A stretch of 64,000 nucleotides of DNA from Macrothele yani (taxonomy: Eukaryota; Arthropoda; Arachnida; Araneae; Macrothelidae), in contig CM077011.1 of the NCBI GenBank assembly GCA_039090855.1, positions 34,305,501 to 34,369,500 of the forward strand, written 5' to 3'. Position 1 is the first letter of the stretch; each line of letters begins with the position of its first letter. Under the pieces are notes generated by a model, which was not told the DNA's origin, did no database searches, and worked only from the letters and a program-made list of their open reading frames with translations. A program made the position numbers and the translations under genes. Positions 22,320 to 32,500 of the stretch are shown here, piece by piece.

Positions 22320-22670
22320 TCCGCTTTTTTGCCATCATTTGGGTCATTTTCCAGACCGATGCAAAACTGAAGAGAATTTTTTGGGGGAGGGGGTGTCTTT
22401 CCCATTTGGGGACGGTATATTCGTGTTTCGAAAGCGTAAGTTAACGGAGTTAAATAATCCCCCCCCCCCACAATCGTGGGGTTTTTTTCTCGCGATGTTT
22501 CTTATACCCAGAATTGTTGTTAAATATTATTTCATTCCATAAATATTTGTTTTTCAGCTAGAAAATTTTGCCAAAAACGGAAGTCAGGCGGAGTAAAGTT
22601 ATCTCCCGTAATCACGATTTTCCCCCGCAATGTTTCCCCTCTCCTGAGTTGTTAAATGTTATTCCCTTTG
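22320..22670 (+). repeat. Repeated module inside H4, related to 30.4 kb
   Basis: CATTTGGGTCATT, GCAAAACTGAAGA and TGGGGAC(G/A)GTAT are shared with the complement of 30390-30520. Within H4 the second half is itself duplicated with a period near 145-155 bp (CGGAGTTAAATAATCC against CGGAGTAAAGTTATCTCC). Confidence 0.6.
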
Positions 22671-23416
22671 TGTTGTATTTAAGCTTCATAAGCGAGGGGG
22701 TATTTCCTAAAATGAAACTGAACGAGTTGGAAAATTTGTAAAAAATGATGCATGGTGTTCAAAAGCATTCATGTTCTCAAACTTGCCCCATTTACATGAT
22801 GTATTTGTTAAGCTTTGATATCATGCAGTCGTGCAGGAAAGTTTTCAGCATGACAAATGCAATTGTCATCGGAGGAAAAAAGAAAGAAAAGCAACAATGA
22901 AGAAATCGGGAAAGAATGATAGCAGAAAAAAATAAAAAATTACAGAATGAATGCTCTGCAGCTGCAGTCAACAAAAGAAACAAAACGTAGTTCGCATTCT
23001 TGCTGCGAATTTTGATTTTTCACCCTGTTAAAAAGTTCAGCGTTTTTTTTTTTTTTTTTTTTTATCTTTCGTTGGTTTCATATGCATATTATTTCCCAAA
23101 TTGCACAGTACAAATACTTGCCTTTATACCGTATTATTCCACCATTTTCTCCTTATAAATTCATAACTCAGGTGGCTTTTATTCATCTTCTATTATTTCC
23201 ACATTTCCAAAAACAGCTGTTTAAATGCACTTTTATATCTTGCTATGATTTTTATAATTGATTATTCTGCTTTATTTATGAGTAATAGTTGTGATAATAT
23301 TTTCAGTACTTCTGAAATTGCTTCGTATAAAGCATGCGGAGTGGCTTGTATTAGAAACTAGATGCCTTCAATGTAGCCTAGTGAAAGGTTGAAGTGGAGT
23401 ACGTTCCTCATTATAA

Positions 23417-23475
23417 ATGTAAAATAATAAACCACAGAAGTTATTACCATACTTCTGTGGTTTATTATTTTACAT
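23417..23475. repeat. Perfect 25 bp inverted repeat (hairpin)
   Basis: The arms 23417-23441 and 23451-23475 are exactly complementary (ATGTAAAATAATAAACCACA plus five more), with a 9 nt loop TATTACCAT. It lies in the 5' non-coding part of H4. Confidence 0.95.
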
Positions 23476-24381
23476 GAAACTGATTTCTTGTCAGATCGTA
23501 CTTTGATGTAATCGTTCCGTAGGCCTTTTCTTGGAAGTTAATATTTGAAAGTGCAACTGCAGATGGCTTTCCATTTTCTGCTAGGAACTGCCTTTAATTT
23601 TTTCTATTAAATGTTTTAAGGCCATCCAAAAATAAAGGAAAGCTACTTCTCCCGCGCCGCTTGATCCTACAGGTGGGACGCACGCGTCAATAATAGCAAG
23701 TGTGCGTGCTCAAAGCAATTCCTCCTTTAGTGGAGAAGCACACTCTGCGGTTGGAATTGGGAACTCGTAACTTATCGGGAGCGAACGGGCTGATGGCTGA
23801 AGCTTCGGCAATTACGCTTGCCGACAACTACTGCCTTTGTTCAGCGGATTGAATTTTACATCAATTTTTTTTTCTTCGCATTTTGTATGTTGCAACAGAA
23901 CTTTTAAGCTTCAAAGTTAGCTGAAATTCAGTTGTGCAGGAAGAATTTTGACCAGGCCCGTTAGCCAGGCATAGAAATTAGGGGGCGGTAGGTCATTGAG
24001 GTCGGGCGGCTCTCCTCTGGCTACGACCCTGGTTTTGACCTTTGTCCGTCCGGTTTCTTTTGCACCCTTCCTCTCCCCTGTGCCGTAAGTCGGCAAAACA
24101 AAGCATGTGACTAACCATTGACCTGGGGCGAGTTGCAGCGGAAAACATTCCATTTATTTCTCTGGCTCCACTTTCATTGTTCCCCTTCTACCTTACTCTC
24201 CCTGCAGGCAGATAGCGTCACGAAAGGTCGCGTACCTGCAAACTGGTTGTCATTAACAGAGAACCCTTCTGTGGTGATAGTTCAACTTTAGTCACATGCT
24301 TACGCATTTTATTTTATTTTGGTTTCAAGATTCTGTTCTGTTTTTTAACCTCAGCTTTGTGTGTTTTATTCATTTCAAAAA

Positions 24382-26604
24382 ATGAAACGAGCAGCTGCAA
24401 GCAGAGATTTGGAAAATGGGAAGCAATCCCGTTTAACAAGTTTTTTTTTTTGTGATTCCACAAAAACGGAAAGATCCTGAGCCTTCCATTTCATTAGAAG
24501 AAACTGAGGTGGAAGTTAGTACAGAAGATCTGAACCTCCATTCCCCTTCACTGAGTCAGGCATACAGTGGAAAAAGGAGGAAATTTCAAACAGCATGGTT
24601 AAAGGATTTACTGTGGCTTACTTTTAATGAAAGAACAGGTATAGCACAATGTGAAATATGTGCTGCATTTCCTGGGATAGCGGATGTCAGTTCTAAAGTG
24701 GTAAAGGGTTTTGTTGGACCTTTCAAACTGGAAACATTTAAAAAACATGAGAAGTCATATCAGCATCAAAAATGCATGGTAGCACAAAATGCAGAATTAC
24801 ATCCAGAAACTACCCCTATTGCAGTGTGTGTAAAAAAAATGGATCAAAAAATGTTTGAGCACATGAAATCTGTTTTTAATATTGCCTATTTCATTGCTAA
24901 AAATAATAAACCTTTTAGCGACTTTGAAGGGCAATTGTTATTGGCAGAAAAATTAGGTATTAAAGTCAGAAAAGAATATAACAATGACAAAAGATGTAAA
25001 GAATTTGTGTCTTATATTGCAGCAGGGATACGAAATGAGCTGATTTGTGAACTAAAAGATCAGAATTTTGTAAGTTTATCGCTGGATGGATCAACAGACA
25101 AAGGAGGTGTAGAAGAACTTATATTATATGCAAGATATCTGAAAGATAAAGGAATAAAAGAAGTATTTTTATCCATCATTCCACTTGAAAGTGCAACTGC
25201 AGATGGATACATGGAAGCAATTTATAGTGAACTTGAAAGACTAGAGCTGTCAGAATGGTTAAGTTCCAATCATTTGATTGGTATTGGGACTGATGGAGCA
25301 GCCAGTATGATTGCTGAGAATGGTGCAGTTCAGAAGATTCGTCAAACATTGGGCCATGTGGTAGGTGTTCACTGTATTGCACACAGATTAAACTTAAGTG
25401 TGTTGAGTGCTGTAAAAAATGTAAAATTCATTGATGACATTGATACAGTTCTTAAGAAACTGTACAAATTTTATCGGTCATCACCAAAGAGAATGCGTCA
25501 ACTGAAGCAGGTATCTGAAATTTTGCAGGGCCAACTTTTAAAATTTCAATTTCTCTACAAAGTAAGATGGGTTGCCAGTAAAGTTGGTGCACTTGCTGCT
25601 TTGGTAAAAGATTGGAACTGTGTGGTGGTACATCTTGAAGATATTTCTAATGAGAAAGGTGATGCTTCTGCAGTTGCAAAGGGTCTGTTGAAGAAACTGA
25701 AAGATTTCAGGTTTGCCCATATGCTACACTTTCTGTTAGATTATCTTACTGTATTTAAGAACCAGTCTCTCATATTTCAAAGGCAATACACTTTCTGTTA
25801 GATTATCTTACTGTATTTAAGAACCAGTCTCTCATATTTCAAAGGCAAGAACTTTTTATGAGTGCTGTTGAACTGCACATAAAAAGTACTGTAACAACAC
25901 TCACTGCATTGATCGATGTTCCTGGTCATTATGAAGACATATTCATCAGTAGCACAACACTGAAAGGCATTTATTAAGAAGTGCAACTGCATGGACTGAA
26001 TGCCAGTTCAAGTACTTCCTTTGAAGTTGACAAAAAAACCTGGTGCAATGCAGAGCACAATATTTACAGGAAAAATTTCTGAACAATCATAACATTATTC
26101 AACACTGCAGAGTTTTTGATACCTTCACGTGGCCAACAGGAAAGGATCTAGAGAAGTTTGGAGTTGATGAGATAAGAGCCCTAGCTCAACATTTCAAAAA
26201 ACAACTATCATCTCCAGATATGAATAGCAAAACATGCATAAATCTTCTCCAGAACGAATGGTATGAGTTTAAGGTGCTTGGACAAGGGATGAAGCTCAGC
26301 GAATTGTTGAACAAAGTGATGTCTAATAGTGACAGATTTCCAGTTTTAGGGAAACTCTTTATCAATAGTGTCAGTATTGCCTGTTTCCACTGTAAGTTGT
26401 GAAAGAGGTTTCAGCTTGATGAACCTTATTAAAAACAAATTTCGATCATCAATGGAAGCGGAGAGCTTAAATGATTTAATGATGACCAACTTTAATGGCC
26501 CCTCCTTATCTGAATTTGACCTTTCAAAGGCTATTGACAGGTGGTATTTTGGTGCTAAAAACACAAGACATATCCATGGCCATAATAGGACATCTGGGAT
26601 TTAG
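24382..26604 (+). pseudogene. hAT transposase (KIAA1586-like), broken
   Basis: The likely start is ATG at 24382 (MKRAAASRDLENGKQSRLTS). An 11-T run at 24441-24451 then shifts the frame into the long open segment from 24452 (whose first codon is GTG). With one T fewer the two parts fuse. Numbered from 24452: a TTF/BED-like finger (C67, C70, H99, H105), LSLDGSTDKG with D212 and GIGTDGAASM with D281 as hAT catalytic aspartates, and VHCIAHRLNL at 306-315. A 62 bp tandem duplication at 25725-25848 ends the frame. Later pieces carry ELFMSAVELHIKST, FDTFTWPTG and the C-terminal dimerisation motif LPVSTVSCERGFSLMNLI (26374-26427). At least four lesions make it inactive. Confidence 0.88.
25725..25848 (+). 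repeat. 62 bp tandem duplication in hAT transposase
   Basis: TACACTTTCTGTTAGATTAT and the following 42 bases are repeated exactly with period 62. This shifts the frame by two and creates the stop after FQRQYTFC. Confidence 0.95.
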
Positions 26605-27224
26605 TTTTCTTACAATGCTCTTTTCTTTTTTTTTTCTTTTTTTTTTTTTTTTGGCTTTTACTCAGTAATTTAATTCTATCGCATTTGTTTAAAAAAAGTT
26701 TCCACATTTCAATCCTTCAACTGCTGCACAATATCAGCTAATATTAATATAATTTAATTGAACGCAATATCATAAACAGTCTCCATATTATAGGAATTGT
26801 GAAAAATCACTTGCTTTATTGTCATAAGTAAATTGAAAGACAAATATAAATTCAAAGACATAATTCTAAAGAAATTATGAGTCATGCAGCAAACTTACTG
26901 CACGTTGTGGTTCTGGAACTGAAATATCTTTGTGATTTCAACAAGCACCTAGACGTAAGGTATGTTTCTTATCGATATGTTTCATGTTATTTGTCAATGG
27001 TATGTAAAATACATTCTACTCGATTATATATTTTTATGCTGCCCAGATTTCTTAAAATTGAGAGTAAATAAGAGGTAAAAACAATAAACCTTAAGTCTTC
27101 CCCTTTCTTTTTATTGATATTTTATCAACTTTAAAGAAAACGAATACTCCCCTCCCCCTACACAACCCTGGCTCCTAAATTTTGGAGGTGGCTCCTAAAT
27201 CTGAATCATATTTGTCAAGGCCTG
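26605..27224. other. 3' non-coding part of H4
   Basis: AT-rich tail of the hAT element with poly-T runs near 26630. It ends in the GGCTCCTAAAT repeats and the TIR. Confidence 0.7.
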
Positions 27225-27289
27225 GTTGTCTTCTTTTTTTTTTTTTTCTGACGTTTTTAATGCTGACTCTGAAAGAAATCATTTAAACC

Positions 27290-27914
27290 TGCGTGACACA
27301 TTATGGCTTAATTATTTTTAATTAAATTAAATCAAATTGAATAATTGGGCATGTTACAAGCCACATGAACTGTTCAATAATCACTGCAAAAAAAAAAAAA
27401 GTATATTTTAGTCTAGAAGTTGGTTTGGTTAGATAAATTCTGTAGGTTTAGTCTTTATTATGTTAACTCTTAGTATGAGGTTTTGGTCTGTTTTAAATAT
27501 ATCCTGCAGTATAATATTAAAATAGTCTACAAAGAGGTTAAAGTATGGGCCATTTTTTTCTATGTTACTTTAAAACATAATTTTGATTTCAGTTTAACAC
27601 ATAGAAACAATTAAAAAAGCTATGGGCCTACCTAAATGACATTTTGCATAGACTTCTTTTGAGCAGCTAGTCTATAAATATAGGCTACAGTACTTAATGG
27701 TTGCTCAATGGTTACATAGCTGAGTTGTATGCAGTATATTTTTATGAATATTATAGAATGGGTAGATGGAACTGGCCAAATAAAAATTGTGAAATTTAAG
27801 ACTTTGGGCATGGTGTAAAAGCCACATTACACGTGATACTGCACAACTGTAGGCTTATAAATCAAGTGTATACTGCATGAAAATGAACACTATGAATTAT
27901 TTGAAATATGAATT
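27290..27914. other. No gene seen
   Basis: AT-rich flank, presumably 5' non-coding sequence of the MDFSENY-family element. Confidence 0.4.
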
Positions 27915-28245
27915 AAGGTAAGTAGGTTGAATAGCCTAAGTAGCACAGACAGGTGGAGTTGTCAGCCTTGAAAATTCCTTTTAATTTACTGATTTTGACA
28001 CTTTTGTGTGAAAAATTTCACCCTCCTGGCTGTTAAGTTCACACTCCTGACAAAGAAAATGCCAGGAGAATTTTTATGTATCATAAGGTAAGTAGGTTGA
28101 ATAGCCTAAGTAGCACAGACAGGTGGAGTTGTCAGCCGTGAAAATTCCTTTTAATTTACTGATTTTGACACTTTTGTGTGAAATTTTTCACCCTCCTGGC
28201 TGTTAAGTCACACTCCTGGCAAAGAAAATGCCAGGAGTGTGATGT
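27915..28245 (+). repeat. 170 bp tandem direct duplication
   Basis: AAGGTAAGTAGGTTGAATAG starts at 27915 and again at 28085, and the two copies stay almost identical for about 160 bp (CAGACAGGTGGAGTTGTCAG, CACCCTCCTGGCTGTTAAGT). The second copy is followed by a hairpin, ACTCCTGGC with GCCAGGAGT. Confidence 0.9.
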
Positions 28246-28929
28246 TATTGCCAGGAGTGTGACATTTGGATGTATGAGGCCTCATATCTAGGCCTGGAGC
28301 TAAAGTTGAGATTATAAATTTCTGTCAGGTGATGACATCACTTAAGGGCATACAATCACAGTTGTTTTTATAAAATTTGAGTTATTATGTGTTATAGATA
28401 TGTTAGCCAGGAGAATAACAGCAAAATTTGTTACAATACCTCAATTTAAAACTTTATTTGAGGAAAGCACCAGGAGAAGTTGCTCTTCCACAGAAATCTA
28501 CAGCTCAAACAAGATGGCTGAAAGAAACAGTGTTGCCAAAAAAAAATATTAAAAAATCCCTTTCTTTCACTACAGATATTTAAAAAATTCCCCAAGCCAG
28601 GAGAGTGACATGAAAATTCCGGACTCACTTTGAAGTTATGTAGCAGGGTCATGTCAAATGATTAAATTGTTTTAAAAATGTTGTTTTTTACCTTCAAGTA
28701 TATACAATTAATTAATAATAATGGAGTTTGTATAATGTTAAAATCTTTTTTTTTAATAGTGTATAGTATGTTTTAGAAAAGGATCCGGACAGACCAGGAG
28801 AGTGACTTTTAGGCCCTTATACATATTTTACAGTAAAAAATAATTTAATATTTCTATTTGTATACATGGGGGTGGCTAGGGGTCAACTGTTTCTACAAAT
28901 TAAAACAAAAAGCAACTTTTTAAGTCAAG

Positions 28930-30030
28930 CCATTTTTGAGTTATTATGCTTGGACGTGATATTGTTAAGTTTTTGGAGAATCACCCTTGTAATCCTCTTT
29001 CAACGAATTCAATTAAGTGGTGGATGAAACAGTTTAAAGAAACTGGCAATGTGGAACATCATGGAGGAGCCGGTAGGCCTAGCATCAGTGGTGAGACAGT
29101 TGACCAAGTTAATGAAAGTTTCCGACGAAGCCCCAGGAAATCCGTTTGTAAAGGAAGCAGAGAACTGTGCATTCCGAAATCGACAGTTCACAATATCTTG
29201 CACAAGAAATTAAAGTTTCATTCTTATAAAATTCAAATAGTGCAAAAGATGCATGTAAATGATCACACTCTGCGATACAATTTCGCTGTGGATATGCTGA
29301 ACGAGTGGAAAACGACGAAAACTTTCTCAGTACTGTAATTTTTAGTGATGAATCCACATTTCATGTATCAGGTATTGTGAATCGTCACAACTGTAGGATA
29401 TGGGGCAGTGAACCGCCTCATGCTGCTTTTGAGCTGGAACGTGATTCTCCAAAAGTTAATGTGTGGTGCGTCCTATCAAAAAGAGAAGTGATTGGCCCTT
29501 TCTTCTTCTGCGAAAAAAACATAAATGGTAACATTTACTTGGATATGCTGGAAAATTTCACTATACCCCAGATCAAAAGATATGACGTCATTTTCCAACA
29601 AGATGGCGCGCCTCCGCATTGGTCAATGTGTGTACGTAAGTGCCTAAATGAACATTTCCCCAACAGATGGATTGGGCGCGGTGGTCCCATTCCGTGGCCT
29701 CCTCGCTCTCCAGATCTAACTCCATTGGATTATTTCATGTGGGATTATGTGAGGGATCGTGTCTATCAGACGCCTTGTACTGATTTGCAGTAACTGAAGC
29801 AGCGTATCACAGCTACTATTAATTCCATAACTCCTCAGATGCTTGCCAATACATGGCATCAAATTGAGTATCACTTGGGCGTACTACGAGCAACCAAAGG
29901 ATCTCACATCGAAATTTATTAACTTGTGTAGTTACATTGTAAGTTAGTACAGTCAGTTTCTTTCTATCTGTTTAATGTTTTGTTTTATATAATTTTGTAA
30001 TGTGTCCAATAATTCTCAGACACCCTGTAT
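28930..30030 (+). mobile_element. Tc1/mariner-type element with DD41D spacing, 5' truncated
   Basis: A plus-strand transposase relic ends at 29922 and is followed by a right terminus ATTCTCAGACACCCTGTA (about 30011-30028) with TA next to it. The matching left terminus (ACAGGGTGTCTG) is not found upstream, so the left end was lost. The start of the HTH region is also missing. Confidence 0.75.
28946..29922 (+). pseudogene. mariner-like transposase (DD41D), one frameshift and one nonsense
   Basis: The N-terminal part (28946-29338) holds an HTH region: STNSIKWWMKQFKETGNVEH, GAGRPSIS, IPKSTVHNILHKKL. The catalytic part (29305 on) has VIFSDESTFHVSG, QQDGAPPHW and WPPRSPDLTPLDYF. I count 41 residues between the second Asp and the Asp of TPLD, hence DD41D. 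A single-base shift near 29315 joins the frames (NEW into ENDENFLS). A stop (TAA at 29791-29793, DLQ then LKQRI) sits where the family usually has Glu. The C-terminus GSHIEIY is intact. It is relatively little decayed. Confidence 0.88.
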
Positions 30031-30239
30031 ACTTCTGGCGCAATTTTATGATATCAATGTGCTGCAAAACGAACAACTCTAGTTTTGTAAAATGAACCAT
30101 GTTAATTTGTATTAGATTGAATGTAGTAATTTTTTTTATCTGAGTCACCTGTTTGTTTTAAAAACCAAGTGTAGCTTATATTGTTTGAAAAATTACTCTA
30201 CTGTTTTCCCGAGTCTTTTAATATTATTAAATCACATAT

Positions 30240-30540
30240 TCAAAACTCCCCACCTGAAATTTTCAGTCCCCTCCATTTACAAGTAGGGAGACTCCTTTCC
30301 ATTTGAAATTTGAATTTTAACCCCTGGGCAACATCGCCAGTAGGAAAAAGAAATTATGATTACAGGAAAAATCTTCACTCCCTTTAATTTCCATTTCAGA
30401 AAGTTTTGAAAGACGAAATACTGTCCCCAGATGGAAAAAGACCCACCCCCACAATTCCTCCAAAATTTTTCTTCAGTTTTGCACTGATCTCTAGAATGAC
30501 CCAAATGACGACAAAAACAGTGGAACTCTGAGAATCCATG
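30240..30540 (-). repeat. Diverged copy of the H4 internal module
   Basis: The complement carries CATTTGGGTCATTCTAG, GTGCAAAACTGAAGAAAA and CATCTGGGGACAGTATTTCG, matching 22330-22440 inside H4. Translations in the matching frame also resemble each other (RDQCKTEEKFW here, PDRCKTEENFL there). Confidence 0.6.
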
Positions 30541-31054
30541 GAAGAATGTCATGTATGTATATGCATGATGGTTATGTCCCTTCCACAGAACTAAAGTAAT
30601 ATTAAAGACAGCTACGCTTTTAGTTGCTGATACATTTAAAAAAAAAAAAAGAGAGAGAGAGAGAGAAAGCATATAAATTTGAATGAAATTTTGCCCAATG
30701 CCATTATTTTTCTATAATTTTATTCTTTTTTTTTAAGTTTTCCTTTTTTTACTTTTCTTTCTTTACTACTTCCTCCTTTCTAATGTGAAGAAAGTAGAAC
30801 ATCACATGGCATCCATCACGTCTGGTTGATATACCATGACGTACGATGTCATGTGAACAGAAATATTATGCAACAGTTATTACGGGAAGGGGAGAATGTA
30901 TGAAAATATTACTTAAGATAAAAGAGGTCAGAGAGAATAAATTATTCCTTTTGCACATGCATACTTTTTATGATTAGTCTATGTTTTATTTCCATTCCAA
31001 ACAATGGAAAGTGGAAAATATTTCAAATGCTCTCCATTTTTTACACTTTGCGAC
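30541..31054. other. No gene seen
   Basis: AT-rich with a short (GA)n at 30650-30667. Confidence 0.5.
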
Positions 31055-31414
31055 ACCGTAGGTTGAAGAAGAGTATATGCTCCAGCTTTGTCCGTCCGTC
31101 TGTCGGCACGATAACTCGCGTAAAAATGGTTCGACATCGATGAAATTTTAGTATGTGGTAGGGGATCACCTGGGGACGAACCCTATTGAAAATGGACGAA
31201 ATGGGGTCAAAGCTCACGGCAAAGGAGCAAGATCCATTCCATTGCCCTTATGCGTCATAACTTGCATAAATATGGTTCAATGTTGATGAATTTTAGCATA
31301 TTGTAGGGAACCACCTGGGAATGACCCCTATTGAAAATGGGTGAAGTGGGGTCAAAGGTCACGGCATAGGAGCGGGATCCGTTGCCCTTATGCATCATAA
31401 CTTGCGTAAATATG

Positions 31415-32070
31415 CAGGGGTGATTGTGAGGTGACACAAGAAACCCTGAAATTCTCAGCTCAGTGCCAATATACATATAATGTATAATACGCACATATAA
31501 ACTAGCCACACAAGAAATAGGCCCTAGTGCTTGTGCAGTTAAACTTTGCATCTTTTCTTGTACCCAATTTTCTTTCACTGTGCAAAATCCTTCAGGCATT
31601 GCATCTTTAAAATCAAATTTTGCACTTCATATTATATGTTAATTGAGCAGTCTATGTAGATCAGTTTTACTTGAACTTGAAGCCTACAGTAGAATCCATT
31701 CAATTTCCAAAAGTAGTTATACACCGAATCTAAAATAATCAAATTATTTGAACTTTCAAAATAATGAAAAGAAGCCTTCCTTTCAGCAGGCTGTTATCTT
31801 GAGAGCATGTTTGATAACAAAAGAAACTCACAAGGTGTCACAAATTGTCTACATTCACCATTCGCACGGACATGCAGTGTTTTTAATCAAACACTGTAAT
31901 TCCCAAAGAAAATGGAACCTGAAGTTTAGTTACCATTTTGTTGCATTTTTAGAAATGAAATGTTCGAAGCATCTCAAATTCTTCTAAAACTTAAAAACCC
32001 GGATATACGGGTTTGGAATGTCACAAAAAACCCAGAATTCCGGGCAACACCCGGATTACAAACAGGTCTG
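31415..32070. mobile_element. Insertion in the array (H5)
   Basis: 656 bp beginning CAGGGGTGATTGTGAGG and ending AACAGGTCTG. AATATG is duplicated (31409-31414 and 32071-32076). Excision restores the monomer sequence GCGTAAATATGGTTCG. The CAG...CTG ends fit a hAT-like element but the TIR match is poor and the TSD is only 6 bp. Other monomers give independent evidence that this is an insert. Confidence 0.6.
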
Positions 32071-32330
32071 AATATGGTTCGAGGTCGATGAAATTATAGT
32101 AGTATATTGTAGGGGACCACCTGGAAATGAACCCTATTGAAAATGGGTGAAGTGGGGTCAAAGGTGGGGACTACCTGGGAATGAACCCTATTGAAAATGG
32201 GTGAAGTAGGGTCAAAGGTCAGGACATAGGAGCGGGATGCATTCCATTGACATTATGCGTCATAACGTGCGTAAAAATGGTTAGATTTCGATGAAATTTT
32301 AGTATGTGGTAGGGGACCACCTGGGGACGA

Positions 32331-32500
32331 TCTTATGACGTCACAATCTCGGGCTTGATATGTTGGCGCAAGGTAACGCCATCTGTCTCATTACGTTACG
32401 CTTTGTGTGTGGATCCCATTAAAGTTTTATGACGTCACACTCTTGCGAGCAGATGGTCGCGATTCCCATCTGCCTCATTACGTCTCGCTTTGTGTGCGTA
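32331..32500 (+). repeat. Sub-repeat with two CRE palindromes
   Basis: Two about 95 bp units each contain TATGACGTCACA (TGACGTCA at 32336-32343 and 32430-32437), then a CATCTG(T/C)CTCATTACGT block and CGCTTTGTGTG. They are spliced into the DR1 array and absent from its other monomers. Confidence 0.8.

Larger units (their letters stand above)
21458..27224 (+). mobile_element. hAT transposon H4, KIAA1586-like, autonomous in origin (TSD GTTGTCTT)
   Basis: A 5767 bp element with perfect 8 bp TSDs GTTGTCTT (21450-21457 and 27225-27232). The TIRs are CAGGGCTCGACAAAA and, on the other strand, CAGGCCTTGACAAAT. Subterminal boxes are TCGCCA/TGGCGAC at the left and repeated GGCTCCTAAAT at the right. 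It encodes its own hAT transposase on the plus strand, now broken. About 2.9 kb of 5' non-coding sequence precedes the gene. It is inserted in the N-terminal coding region of the MDFSENY-family element. Confidence 0.92.
18536..28820 (-). mobile_element. MDFSENY-family element, copy 2, split by hAT H4
   Basis: A minus-strand coding relic (21449-18824) whose 5' side is carried on beyond the hAT insertion H4 (21458-27224). Both outer regions carry copies of a CCAGGAG(A/T)GTGAC motif: 18540 and 18560 on one side, and about ten between 28030 and 28810 on the other. These may be subterminal binding sites. True ends and TSDs were not found, so the limits here are only the outermost motif copies. Without H4 the element would be about 4.5 kb. 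Confidence 0.5.

Noticed and set aside
27225..27290. Spliced exon with 3' splice site before the MDFSENY N-terminus
   Set aside because: TTTCTTTCAG precedes the open stretch on the minus strand, but one such string in AT-rich DNA is weak evidence and the family intron pattern is unknown to me.
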